Assembly (NCBI GenBank): GCA_905250075.1
Contig: CAJNOP010000022.1
Coordinates: 1,389,981 to 1,453,980 of the forward strand
Reading direction: 5' to 3'
DNA length: 64,000 nucleotides
From: Rotaria sp. Silwood1
Lineage: Eukaryota > Rotifera > Eurotatoria > Philodinida > Philodinidae
Positions 1 through 12,528 of this stretch are shown one piece after another. The notes beneath the pieces are model-generated. The model did not search any database, had not been told where the DNA came from, and was given only the letters and a program-made list of their open reading frames with translations. The number at the start of each line of letters is the position of its first letter. Within the stretch, counting starts at the first letter, position 1. The position numbers were made by a program, and so were the translations under genes.

Positions 1-296
1 TGATTATAGTATTGGAAAATGCATCTATAACTGTATCGAATCGAGTTTAAAGAACAAATTTTGTCTAAGTTGATCTTAGAATATGTCAGAAATCACAATG
101 TCTATGAGTATTATATGTACTCCTTAAGGACTGTAATCAGTTTATCGACTATCAGCACATGAAAATTTGTATAAAACATTACATCTGCTATACCATTCGA
201 TGCGCCGCAAATTGCTCTACACAAAGACAAATATGATATCCTGGTTAAAGATAAGTCGATAAATTCGGTGGAATCTTTTATCTTTTTTCTATTTAG

Positions 297-611
297 ACTA
301 ATTTTTTATTTTATTATTTATGTGGTTCAAAATTTCGTGCAGCTTGTTTACAAACATTGACTGAGATCTCTGACTATATACAAGTAAAATTTGGTTGTAA
401 TGATCAAAGATCACGAAGTTCTAGTAATCCGCAAACAACTTCAACACTTGCCATGGAAATGCGTCCTGAAATGCATTATGATCATCGACATAAAGTCCGA
501 TCTAATTCTATACTTCAAACTTATCAATACAGTAATTCATCAAAACGAACAAGTAATGATACAATTACAAGTTCACATTTAAATAGCAGACGAACATCGA
601 GATGTGTATAA
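297..611 (+). CDS. Class A GPCR, last exon only (TM7 end, helix 8, tail)
   Basis: Terminal exon of a rhodopsin-family GPCR whose other exons lie outside the window. A pyrimidine-rich tract ending in AG at 295-296 precedes an open frame that runs to a stop at 611. Its first residues read TNFLFYYLCGSKFRAACLQT, matching the end of TM7 (N-x-x-x-Y) and the amphipathic helix 8 (FR) of peptide-type receptors. About 80 further residues are hydrophilic, rich in Ser/Thr/Arg/Asn, typical of a cytoplasmic tail with phosphorylation sites. An AATAAA signal lies at 658-663, and the next gene converges from the other strand about 290 bp away. The ligand cannot be inferred. Bases 1-296 look like the preceding intron. 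Confidence 0.7.
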   Translation, partial: TNFLFYYLCGSKFRAACLQTLTEISDYIQVKFGCNDQRSRSSSNPQTTSTLAMEMRPEMHYDHRHKVRSNSILQTYQYSNSSKRTSNDTITSSHLNSRRTSRCV

Positions 612-657
612 AATGTGCAAAAACTTTAATATACAAATTTTTATGTAAATAATATGA

Positions 658-663
658 AATAAA
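658..663 (+). promoter_or_regulatory. Candidate poly(A) signal AATAAA
   Basis: AATAAA about 47 nt after the stop of the GPCR exon, on the same strand. In DNA this AT-rich the hexamer is common by chance, so the position relative to the stop is the only support. Confidence 0.4.
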
Positions 664-897
664 ATGAGAAAACAAAGGTATCTTTCATATCTACGAAATA
701 TCAACATAACGATAAAAGAAAAAGCGCGACAGATATAAAATTATGCACAAAAGACAAAGCAATATGGAATGATCATTAGTAAAAAAAACCAAAAATCAAA
801 TTTTACACAAAAAACAAATAAAGAATATCTCAGATCTCTCTGTACAAAGAATTTTGATGAAATCTATATTAATGTATTTCTCTTTGTTCGAATCATT

Positions 898-3800
898 TTA
901 AACTACATAATTATTTCCCTGATTCTTTGTATCATTTGCACGTCGTATAAAAGCTTCTTCACCATCGGATCCACCATTAGCTCGACGTATGAATGCTTCT
1001 TCGGGTAATGAACCATCAGCACGACGTATAAATGCATGTTCATTTTCATTATCAGATTTACGTATAAATGGTTGTTCACCATCGATAGGTCTACGTACGA
1101 ATGGTTGTTCATCATTTATAGCTTTGCGTACAAATGATGGTTCATCTTTTTCACCATGACGAATAAATGGTTGATTTGGATTCCCAACATGACGAATAAA
1201 TGTTTTTTCATTATTATGTTTTTTTGCTTCAGTTATAAAATAGATTTCAAATACAACAAAACCAACTATATGAAAATAGATTAAGAAAAAAAAACATGAA
1301 CGAAAAATTTAAGAGAATCGTACCAGCTAAAAATGATGATATCATGGAACCAACCATAAAATGATACGACCATGATAAAAATGTATAATCAGCTCGAGGC
1401 ATCCATTTGCCTGGAATAGCATCGGAATAGATGCCAAATAGAAGAATAGCAAGAAAATTACACAACCCTAAAACAAGAAAAGTATAAATAACAATCTAGT
1501 TTAAAATAATTTATAATTTTAGTACCCGAAAAAAAAACGAACGCGTGACTCAAATATAATTGGCATATGTGTTATTTGTGCAATAATTCTATCATTTATT
1601 TTTGCTTAACAAGGGAAGTCCTCTAACTGTTCAATCGTTTTTGAGTTAAGACTATCTGTATTATGTAGATCCAAACTCAACGAGAGCAGTTTTAGATCTT
1701 TTGATTTGCTTCTATCCTGAAATAAAAGCATCAAATCTGCTGGTTTGTATGAACGATGTAAAAGACACACAATGATCATAATTGTATCTTAGAATAGGAA
1801 CAGCGACAAAACTTAAAACATTCACCATAAATGATTCTTGTCAAGGCCTGTCTCTATGAAAAGTTTCAAGTTAAAATTCGAAAATCAGTTATTCGGAACC
1901 ACTGTATTGATTTAAAAATACCGAAGAATTTTGTATCTTTATAGCTATAAGCTAACAGTACAAATTCTTTTTAGGGTATTTATAGTTCACTTGCATTTAC
2001 ATAATGCACATAGTCTCGAATCAAAAGTCATTGAACGGTTGAAGAACTTCTCTCATAAGACTACACTATATTTAAAAGATTCACTTTAAAATTCTCTATA
2101 AACATGTATACTTTGTTTTATTTAATATTCTTTCTAAGTACTAAAATGAATATGGTCTACTAAAAAGATTTCGTCATATCAAAGGTATCATGGGGTTTCG
2201 TACAATAAATTGATAATGCAAAATGATTCGAGATACTCATTCTATCCAAATAATGCGCTCATCAGGTTGTCCAAAGTTAATTCGAATCAAGTGAAAAATT
2301 CAAAAATTCCGAATTTGATTAAAACATAAAAAACTAGTGTCATCTTAAAAATTGATCAAAGAACTCAATATATCAAGAAAAACTGTTAGCTAATTGAATG
2401 CGAAACAATTTTCGAAAAGAACAAACATTAAAAATTTTTTTCGGACAAAAAAAAATGCCTGATTTAAATGTCATGTACAATACTCAAAGTAATCTTATAT
2501 GGACGATGAATCGTAATGAACTTGATAAGAATGGTGCCATTTAACAAAAAGAAACCAAAAGTTTCGACAAAAAGTATTGATGTAATAACAATTTGTGTTT
2601 TTTATTGACCATGAATAAGAAAAAGTTAAAACAACATTAATTCAAGAACAAAAACATGCTATAAGAAATTAAAGAAAACGTTGTCTTAGAAAATTGAATT
2701 ACTTGTTTGTTAAAAAATGATTGAAATTATTTACATGAAATAAAATACATGTCTTTTCAGAGGATGAAAAGACGAGTCTTTTTAAAAGGGTTAGCCCTGA
2801 GTTCAAAATTCATCTATCTTTGATGAAGTTCAGTAAAAATACATCAACATCTCCAAATCGAAACGTACAAACTCCTCCGAACACACTCATTCTAAACACA
2901 ATTTGATTTAATGCTCGCATCTACTTTTTAGAGATACTATGTTACAGAACTTCATTAATATCTGACTTTTGCACTATTTCCGTTTATAAGTATGTACATA
3001 TTTAGAATTAACATTGAATTCAGGAAAAAGTGGAGTATTAAAACGTACCATTTGATGCTGTTGACGAATATCTCGTTATTTTGGAGTCACTTGGTTTTAT
3101 CCTACTTCAAATTACGATTTTCGAAAAATCTTATGATCAACACTATTTTTCGTTTCTTATTCGACACATTTATGCTCATTAAAATATGATCTGATATAAA
3201 GTTTATTTGGTATATCGCCTTGCTTCGCAGTGAAATGCTAAACTCTCAACTCTGCTAAACAAAGTTCCTTTTTTTGAGCTTCCGTAACGCTTGACTACGT
3301 CGAATAGTCGTCTTAAAAAAAAGTAGTTGTTCTACACGTCATCCAATTTGTATAGAGTATTCTAAGTTGATAAATGCTTCCTTAGTCTTGATCGTTTCAC
3401 AATGAAGAAAAAAAAACGACTTATTCACTTACAAGCACATGCACATAAAATACAACCAATGAGCATTGAACGACGTGATAAACGATATCGTGTAATAGCA
3501 ACAACAATCAACGCAACACAACCGAGTATATTAAATATTAAGCCAAAACATGCAAATGTTTGCACAGCAGTAAACCATGCTAATTGTAATAAAGTCAATA
3601 ATTGAATTTATTATTACAAAAAAAAAAAAAAACGAAACAATCAATCTACCTGGTGTTAATACTCCATCTTCTCGTAATCCATTATATTCACGTGCATATA
3701 ACCACCAACAACCGTAATAAACTTTTCCCCAATAGTTTTTCGGATTACGAAAACCCGCTATGCATACTTGCCAAAGTCCTAATTTACGAAAGGTTGTATC

Positions 3801-3981
3801 ACCGACACTAACAATTAAAAAAAATAAGACTTTCAAAAGAAACATTTTTCTTTTAATAAATATACCGAGGCCAAATTTGAAGCCAGTATGGTGTTGAAAA
3901 ACCAATTAGATCACAAATTAATGCAAATATACTAAAAAATAGGGCACTGCCCATCCATAGTTTTTCTGAACGTTTTAACAT
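898..3981 (-). CDS. Claudin-like four-TM protein with FIRR-repeat tail
   Basis: Five-exon gene. Exons on the minus strand are 3981-3866, 3807-3650, 3579-3433, 1467-1324 and 1265-898; all junctions are GT-AG and in phase, giving 310 residues. Four membrane segments fit the PMP22/claudin fold: TM1 at about residues 10-30, TM2 and TM3 in exons 3-4, TM4 across exons 4-5. The first extracellular loop carries the W-GLW-C-C signature (W in PYWLQIW, then GLWQVC, then a second Cys in YYGCWW). Claudin-family proteins form paracellular barriers or act as membrane adaptors. The 80-residue cytoplasmic tail is unusual: eight copies of F-[IV]-R-[RKH] at spacings of 11 to 14 residues, separated by acidic Asn/Gly/Glu linkers. 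Intron 3 is about 2 kb and shows no other gene. SSR2 lies just upstream on the same strand. Family call is good; the exact subfamily is not known. Confidence 0.82.
1033..1215 (-). repeat. Coding tandem repeat: eight FIRR-type units
   Basis: Within the last exon of the claudin-like gene, eight degenerate units encode [EQ]-x-[AP]-F-[IV]-R-[RKH]. The linker between motifs grows from 7 residues in the first four intervals to 8, 9 and 10 towards the C-terminus. The units differ in codon use, so this is not a fresh DNA-level duplication; the protein motif appears to be what is retained. Coordinates are approximate. Confidence 0.7.
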
Positions 3982-4158
3982 TTTATGATCTAAAACAATG
4001 ATGTTCTATTATAATTCTCTTTGTATTTTCTTTTTATATTTTTTATCGTGTATAAATAAGGAACAAGTCTAAAAAAAACAATCATCATAAACAACATTAA
4101 CTTAAATTAAAAAGACATGTTAAATACACATTCATTTAATTTTGTCTTGTTTTCTTTC

Positions 4159-5910
4159 TTATTGCACTTTTCTGGTTAATTTATCTTTAGTTAACAATAA
4201 TTCGTATTTGCTTTTACTTTTGAACCAAAGAAAAAATGGAAAAGCAATACATGGACTTGCCATTGCTGTAAAAAGTATCCAATCAATCTAAAGAAAAAGA
4301 GCAAAAGAAATAGTTTTTAGTTATTACAAACAAAAAAAATCTAAATAATTCTTACAATATGTGATGAAAATCGTCGATCATATTCACGACTTGTCATTAT
4401 GTAAACATCACCAATTTCCGATGAATAAGTTCTCTATGAAACGAATAAGAAAATTATATGCTTTTCTTTTTGAACTGTATTATGGAATAAACAATTAAGA
4501 GTCTATTTTATTTTTAGTACATCAAACAACTATCATAGTTGTAAAAAAAAAGACTATTCACCAACAAAACTACACTATCTATGTGAAAATTAGACAAGTC
4601 ATAACATTATCAACACTATTTCAATTGATTAAAAGACTTTTTTTTTTTCATTGATTTTTCCATACAATCTTCCAAGGGAATATAGTTAAATGTCGGCACA
4701 CTATTGAAGGGTTATGACCATTTTAATGAAATTTTTACTAAGAACAAGGCATGGTTGAAAAATCCATAATAAAAAGTTTCGAGCTTAAATTTTTTCTTAC
4801 GGCAGACTTAATAGTCCAGAAATTTCCAACGAAAACGTCCACGTCTTTTTCGAGATATTCAGTATTCTATGTAGTCCTGATTGCTATTTCCTCCTGTAGT
4901 AAACCACTGGTTTTGTCGATATTGAATATCTCGAGAAAGACATGTTCGCTCTTCGTTGAAAATTTTAAGACGATCCAATAGCTACCAGATGTATATATAG
5001 ACCTCATTTCAGCTGGAAACTGTTGATCTTGAATTTTACGGAAACGATTTGTTCTCAGTAAAAATTGTATTACAACTGCGATAACTATTCAATAGTAGAC
5101 TGACGTCAAATCCTTTTAAACTTGTCTTAGCTTCATTCGGATCTATCCATGGCAATAATGAAAAATTGATCGGCTTTCGACAGTTACGTATATTCCCTCA
5201 CCAATGTTCATTTTATTAACAAAAAAGAGTAAATAAAATGGAGAATGAAGAACAGAATAAAAGCTCATCTTTCAGCAATTGAGCTTTCATTGAACTTCAT
5301 TTAGAATATTCTATAGATTTTTCCAAACATGAATTCAATGAAATTATGTGTTCTAATCTTTTATAAAACGTACTATGAAAAGAATGATCTCTTACTTGAA
5401 CATCCGTATTCTTTTCACTCTTTTGATATGTTACAATAGCATGTGTACTATTACTTATACCACTTTGTTTTGGTTTAAGAACAACAACATGAGTTAAATT
5501 TGCTCCTCTATATAATAAAATAAATACCATGTATTTTTCAAATATCGATATCAGAAAGAAATATACTTACGCATGAATTCGTTCCCATTTTGGATTGAGT
5601 GTACCAACAAGTAATTCAAATTTATCTGTCGGAAAACTATGAATATCATTTAGATGGACATTAAAAACTGTTCTAAAATATCCAAGAAAAAAGCTTCTTT
5701 TTTAATGTTTTGTTTTTTTTTTTTAATTAGTTTTTCTTTTTACGTTGGGCCTGAATTGTATAAACCATATTTAATAGTTAACTCCTTATTTTGTACAATA
5801 AATCGATTGATTGTTTGTTTAGTAACAAATAAAAATGATTCTTCATCATCTGTTTGACTGAATACGACAGATATTATTGCAATCAATGTCAATGATATTT
5901 TAAAGAACAT
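4159..5910 (-). CDS. SSR2: Translocon-associated protein subunit beta (TRAP-beta)
   Basis: Subunit of the ER translocon-associated (TRAP/SSR) complex that assists co-translational import through Sec61. Exons are 5910-5744, 5672-5571, 5507-5396, 4433-4356 and 4287-4159; all phases agree, giving 195 residues against roughly 183 in vertebrates. The product has a signal peptide (MFFKISLTLIAIISVVFS), a luminal beta-sandwich region with the family blocks NRFIVQNKELTIKYGLYNSG and LNPKWERIHAGANLTHVVVL, the conserved REYDRRFSSHIIDW segment before the membrane, one TM at about 155-175, and a short Lys-rich cytosolic tail. The start was chosen at the Met that begins the signal peptide; an in-frame ATG 51 nt upstream would put polar residues first. 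Intron 3 is about 960 nt and holds an inverted repeat. Recognition is firm. Confidence 0.93.
4816..4976. repeat. Imperfect inverted repeat in SSR2 intron 3
   Basis: Two arms of about 50 nt face each other: roughly 4816-4866 and the reverse complement of 4917-4976. The best block is TTTTTCGAGATATTCAGTAT against TTTCTCGAGATATTCAATAT. The spacer is about 50 nt. It could be a decayed foldback or MITE; no target-site duplication was found. Bases 4437-5395 otherwise show no exon. Confidence 0.45.
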
Positions 5911-8845
5911 TGTCAAAGAATTGTTAGATATTGAAGGACAAAATGATTGTTCTATTATCAAAGTTTATTGTCAAATACGTAAACAAAATAATCGTAACCA
6001 ATACATATAAATTAAATTTTACAAAAATTTTAAAAAAATTTAAATAAAAAACTGAGAAATTTCAAGTTTTATTTATTCTACATGAAAATTTTATAATATT
6101 TTCTTTTCTAAAAGATGTCACTATAAAACGTTTTTCTATTATCGCTAATTTCAATGCAATTTTTTTAAATCAGTTGTGTATTGTCCATACGGATGAATTT
6201 CCCACCAATCCAGTTGTATAACAGTATAGAATACTAATAATAACCTTGTTCCGAAAACGAGAACATACGGATTGTATGTCAATCAAAAAAATAATCATCA
6301 CCTGATCGCTGACATAATAGTAGCTAAAATAAAACTCGAATCATACGACTTAATATATATAGTTTGTTGTGCATCAACTGCTGGCTTTATTGTTTTTTAT
6401 ACCATTCTATCTTTTTTATCTCAATGCTTTATTTGGCTTGACATTACATCAATGTCATTATTCAATAGAAATGAAAATACGTTGTAATTATTCATGTGTC
6501 CATTTGAATAAATGTTTTCAAGTTGAAATGAAAAAAAAAGGTTTCATATTCACGATGAAGATGTGACAAAAAAATGAATGCAAATAGACAAATAACATTA
6601 ACTTTAATAATATCAAACGAATTTATTAAATGGAAATAATTCGATTTATTTAATGCCTATCAAGAATACTTTTCTTTTACGAATAATAACATATGAAAAA
6701 CATTAATATGAATTGATTAAATCAAGAATTGCATTTCAATAATTTTTCAAATAAAATACAAAAACTCATTAAGTTCTCACTATACGCGATGTTTCATGAA
6801 AATTTATTCAATTGCAGCAATAGATGATTATATTTCCTGTAAGGAATAGAATTCTTCTTTTACTGGAAGGCATATATGAAAAGTTATTTGTTGAAAAAAA
6901 ATCTCTCTATGTTTACATTAATTTAATTTTGTGATGAGTTAATAACATATCAGAAACGTTCACTCATTATTCGTTATTGTATTCAGTTGCAGACAACTAG
7001 TCACTTAGTTGAATTGAGAGAAAACAATGACAAAATTTTTTTTTTTGAGTTCAATAAATAAATATTACTAAAAAAACGAGAAAAGAGATGAATTATATAG
7101 TTGCTTACAGTTGATTTTTTTGTTATCAATTGTTTTTTTACTTTCAGATAATAATAAAATCTATTAACGTATTTTCTTTATGCACATTTATGTATTTCTA
7201 CTTAGTTTCCAAAGTTGATCTTAGAACTATTACTATTTATGAAAAAAACGCCGAATATAATAAAAACTTATTTTATCATCTGAGTTATCTTTCTATTTTT
7301 TTTTATACATCAATGGTTGAATAATTATTGTCTTTTGATCATGAAGAGCAATAGTTGAAAAATATATGCCTGTAGCATTCGTATATATATATTTTTTAAC
7401 TTTTGAATAGAAGAAAATTTGGCTAACAAACTAGTAAGGAAACTATTCAAAGTGATTTTTTATCCTCGAATTCCTTTTTTTTTTGGTTACGTAGAGAAAT
7501 CATTCAGACTAGAATAACCATAAAGAAGCCCTAAACGCAATCCCCAAGAGATTAAATTTTGAAACACCATGCACATGCTCTTAATAATAACAGAATGTAA
7601 CTTTATTCTATCTCTTTTGGCACATATTTCTTCATTATCTTTTTGGTGAATCCTTGAAAAATACTATAAGCAAATATTTCATATAGTAGAACACGATACT
7701 ATTGATATATGTTATTTAATTGTATGTCAACAACATCTGTCATGGCCTGTAGAGGGTCCACATTTATATCCCTACATTTCGACACTTCTGTTAGATTATG
7801 TTTCATAGGAACTTAGGTTCGTAAGCTTTGTCAACAGAGTTATCAAAGTTTTGCTAGATTAAGATTATAGGATGTAGTATTATCTAGAATAGTGTACAAA
7901 AGTTTTTACTTGAAACTTTGTCTAAAAGTAGATCTTATCATATTAAGAATATTCTAAAAATTTTATTAAAAATGATTGTTTTTTTTTCATCAAATATTCA
8001 CAGTTCAAAAATTTTCGATTTTTTCAAACTGTTTCTAATATCGAATTGATTTTCGATCGTTGAACATCTGAACAATGAAATAAGTATTTTCACTACAACG
8101 TTTAGAATATTCTTAATCTAAGGGGACATACTAATAGACAATATCAGATAAGAAGTCTCTTGTTCAGTGTTCTGCCGAATATCACATTCTTATGATCTCA
8201 AAATCAGGAAAAATATCGTAATTCTGTCGATAGAAGTTATAATTTCAAATCTTGTTGTGATAATTCTAATCTACAGACTCTCTTTCAGTATGCTCAAAAT
8301 ATGAGTTCTAAAATGACGAATCATTTCGAGTGATTGTTTCGAGAGTCACTTAATAACAAATGATTTTTTGTGTGGTAACATATAATATGTAATATTAAAC
8401 GTCAAATCTATTTTTCTTATGCAGTTACTTAATTAGAACAGATTGAATACTTTTCTGACTTATTAAACATCATGAATTAATAAAAGCAACATTCAATACG
8501 TCCATTATTAATATTTCAGAACAGAAAATACATAGTCAAGATGTATGATATCACATTCATCTCTATTACTTTTTTTCGGAATCATTAACAAATCTATAAA
8601 AATTTACAAAACAACCTTTAATCAATATCTTGGCTGTTTCCTGTCTCTGTTAGATACTACATCAATTGTGTTATGATAATTCTACTTCTATAATAATTTA
8701 CTTATTTCAATTGAATCCTACATTACTAGTAAGACATAATGAAAGATCAAATAGTATTCTAATAAGTTTATTTTCTTTTTATTTTTGAGATTAATGTTAT
8801 TTTCTATCTTGATATAATAAAAGTTTTGTCTATTTAAATGTTTTC
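5911..8845. other. Divergent intergenic region, no gene recognised
   Basis: 2.9 kb between the starts of SSR2 (-) and folliculin (+). It is strongly AT-rich with only short, compositionally biased ORFs. No splice-consistent coding exon, RNA gene or transposon end was recognised. It must hold the promoters of both flanking genes, but no distinct element could be picked out. Confidence 0.5.
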
Positions 8846-11681
8846 ATGAATGCGTCTTGTGCATTACAACATTTTTGTGATATACATGGACCACAAATAT
8901 TGTTGTGTACAGAAGAAAGAACTTATATACATGATTTAAATGATAATGATAATGAAGGTTTAAAAGCATTTTATGCTCAATACATTAAACCAGAGCATGC
9001 ACAAGAAAAAGTTGAATGCAAAGTAAGAAAGTTATTAAATATTTTTTTTTTGTTGAAAAACTAAACTTTTCTACAGTCATGCACATTATCATCTGATGGT
9101 ATTCTCGTTTCAACAGTTGATTTATTAACACATATGCTATATATATCATCACCATCAACACCTAATCAAGAATTATTTAAAAATATACGTAATGCTTGTG
9201 TAAGAAGTTTAAATATTGAAGTAAGTTTTATTGAAAAGAAGTAAAATTCTGAAAACTTTCTTATTGACACTAAAATGATACAAAAAATCTTAAAAATTAT
9301 TTTTTTCTTAGTAATCTTCTTTCTTTCGCGCTTATGTTTAATATATGACGAAGATTGTTGAGTTACTTTCTGATAATTAAAAATATTAGGATTCCATTCA
9401 ACTTATGCAAAAGAAAATTTATAACGAGTCTATTTAATTTAGTTCATAGATTAACGTGTTACTTGCATTTTCTCGTATTAACAACAAAAAAGTCTCTTGT
9501 ATTTTTTTAAAATAGAAATCTACTGACAATGATCATCCAGTTTTATTTGGTGATGATGAAAATGGTTATTGTTTATCATTAACATTTTCTTGTAAAGATT
9601 TTCATGCACGTGGAAGTCAACGTCTCTATTCATTATGTTATTTATGTAATGATAAATATCATTTAATATCTCTTATGAGACTTATTAGTGAATGTATGAG
9701 ACAAGTTGTATATTGGTTACAATATGATGCTAATAAAACTTACGAAGAAGAAGGACGTATTAAAGTAAATACAAATTTAAATGAAACAACAGCAACATAT
9801 ATATATCGTCCTCCACCTCGTGCACCATCACTACGTATGCTTAGTGATATTGTACATGATTCACAAATAATATATCGTATTCATGCTTTATTTGTTTGGA
9901 TACTTCGAACAACTCATTCAGCAATTCATGAGTCACTTTTTGATGCTTTACCAACCGAAGAACAAACGACAAAACAAGAACGAAAAGGTAAATCAAACTT
10001 TGAAAATTCTAAAATAAAACAAGAAAATTCTTTATTATCTTTTGTTTTGTTTTATTATTAGATATATATGAAAATGAACATTTAACAAAACATCGAACAA
10101 GAACTACAGTTGAAATCTTACCATCAATATTAACAACTAATAATCAAAATCATTATTCTACATCAATTTATGCATCTATTGATAATAATTATCAAAATGA
10201 AAATGTTTTTGATGATGATGATTATGATTCATTAGAATATCAATTTTCATCATATGGTAATAAAGCATTACAATTATTTAAAGAATTTATTGAAAAATTA
10301 AATGATATGAAACATTTACAGTATATACTTTATAATTGGATAATTGGAAATCAATTAGTTATTAAATATACTAATAGAATTGATAATAAAGAATTTATTC
10401 GAGCGTTTGCAAGTGTTTTTCGAGTAAGAAAAAAAACTAGACAAAAGACTAATTGAAAATTCTTTATTCTGTTATCATAGTTATTTTTACCTGATGGTTG
10501 TTGTCATTTAATTGAAACAATAGACCCAATTGTATCATGTACAGCTAATCTCGTTTTAGTTCATACAGATTTAGTAACATCAACGAATGAAATAGAAGCT
10601 AATCAGGATAATAATTCAATTGTAATTACAATTATTGTTGATAATACTGATGATCATATACGTGAAGCTAAATTAGAAACATTACCATCATTAAAATCGG
10701 ATATTATTGGTTAGTTTGATTTTATTTCGAAGAACAAATGAAAACTTTTGATGTGTTTTTTTTTTTGCTTAGTACCGACTTATGTAACAACGATTATTGA
10801 AATATTAACTGATAATAGTTTAGATGATGAAGCAGTTGAAGCGATTATTACACAACATAAGATTAAATATTTAAAGTAAGTTATTCGATATTAAAAAATA
10901 TGACTTTTTAGAAGATAATATCAATTACGTACTCCATGTCTAAATTTGCACACATACAGTACAGCATGAGAACGAAGATAGTATATGAAAAATGAAGTTA
11001 CTTCCTATGGAACGAATAAGTAGATGATCCCATCGATCAACGATAACAAAATGTTGACATTAATAATTTCTATTTATTGATGTTTTACGAAAAGCTATAT
11101 TCATTATGAAATAGCAGCGCCCAAAAACAAAAAATTATGTGGATTATAATAAACTTCGAAATGGATTACTGCTGACTCTAGTCCATCAATTCTTGCACAA
11201 TCACAAGGTTCACTGAAAAATTCGTATTTACACTCACATCTAGTGTTTCTTGTACTCAAAAAAACGATTATTTATTTCTTCAGTAATTATAGTTTTCAGC
11301 ATGACAATCAATTCTACGTTGCCACTGACTATGACATAGTCTAAAAACAATTGTAGTATTTTTTTTCAGCAAGATTTTAGCTTGCAATAATCTTATCATG
11401 AAAGGACGTTTTATTTTAACAAAATCATGTCGAATTTATTGGTTTCTTTTTCTTCTAGTAAAGCAAAACTTTATTTTCAACTCGGTCGTTGTCAAGTAGC
11501 ATCAACATTATCATTGAGTGAACGTCAACAAATGGATATATTAAGTGTTAATAATCCAAATGACTTATTACTTATTCGATTTTGGCAAAAAGGACTTTCA
11601 CAATCATATAAAACTCAAATACGTATGCTGAAACAAGATGATAATCAACAGCAACAACAAAAAAATGCAAAAATAAAATAA
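8846..11681 (+). CDS. FLCN: Folliculin
   Basis: Folliculin acts with FNIP as GAP for RagC/D at the lysosome, linking amino-acid supply to mTORC1 and TFE3/TFEB. Exons are 8846-9022, 9077-9220, 9516-9987, 10062-10423, 10481-10709, 10773-10875 and 11459-11681; all phases close, giving 569 residues against 579 in human. The N-terminus reads MNASCALQHFCDIHGPQILL (human begins MNAIVALCHFCELHGP). Further matches are ACVRSLNIE, the VLFGDDENG block, the YNWIIGNQLVIK stretch of the DENN half, and the C-terminal LLLIRFWQKGLSQSYKTQ. The N-terminal half is the longin domain, the C-terminal half the DENN domain, with an acidic low-complexity linker (Asp-rich, near 10205) between. The last intron is 583 nt. 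A poly(A)-like AATAAA overlaps the stop region. Confidence 0.95.
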
Positions 11682-12460
11682 ATTTGTTTCGTTTTTTGAT
11701 ACAACTTAACAATCTCTCACCGGTGATATGTGTGTGTATGTTTATTGTTGATTTTTTATCATTTATTCGATCCAACATGATAATTTTATATGCATTATTT
11801 TTATTATTTACCCACACATAGTGTATATTCGATATTTGACTCCTTTATTTATAGATCTTTTTCTATTCAGTCAAACGAATTGAAATAAGTCTCATTTTTT
11901 TATTGTGTGTGTGCGTGTGTTTTTTTATTCGAATTGTATTCAATTTCCTGCTCTAGTTTCTTTATTGTTAGCTCATATTTTTTTTTCTATTCTCCTGTTT
12001 GACAAGATTTTTAAAAAAACAAACATAAAACTATTATAATACAGTTTCTAAACTATGAAAATATAAACAGTTATTGCAGTAATAACCATCAAAGTTTGGT
12101 GTAGAACGAAAAATATTGACAATCATATGCTGATACTATGGAACTTTCATATTTAATTCAAATTATTCAATTCATATATAATAACGAATGCAAGGGATAG
12201 TATTTTAAAAAATGTTCATCTATGTCAATCTCTCAAACTGCATCACGTGTCATATTATCTTACATTAGAATTTGCTTAAAACTTATCGCTCAATTGAAAC
12301 TCTACAAAATCTTGTTCATGACCATTTCAACCTATTTTCATTCATCTAGTCAGTGTGCATTAAAAAAACATCAGCGTCATTCAAAACTAATAAAAGAGTA
12401 TATGTTCGACTCAAGTTTTAGTGTCATGTTTGTTAACTTAGACTTTTTTATGTCATCTAA
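11682..12460. other. Intergenic, low complexity
   Basis: AT-rich sequence downstream of folliculin. It includes short GT-rich microsatellite runs near 11727-11738 and 11905-11920 and poly(T) runs. No coding exon was recognised. Confidence 0.5.
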
Positions 12461-12468
12461 ATTTAGAT

Positions 12469-12520
12469 TAGAGATGTCTGTAATCGTGCTGATCCTGCGG
12501 TGCAACGATGGACATCTATG
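12469..12520. mobile_element. 52-bp hAT-type micro-element
   Basis: Begins TAGAGATGTC and ends GATGGACATCTATG, matching the ends of the 397-bp element at 32211-32607 (CAGAGATGTCCATCGCG and its complement). Internal bases such as CTGATCCTGCGGTGCA resemble the G+C-rich subterminal repeats of that element. It is flanked by 8-bp direct repeats with one mismatch: ATTTAGAT at 12461-12468 and GTTTAGAT at 12521-12528, the length expected for hAT. Most of the interior has been deleted. Bases 12529-13761 beyond it show no gene. Confidence 0.6.
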
Positions 12521-12528
12521 GTTTAGAT

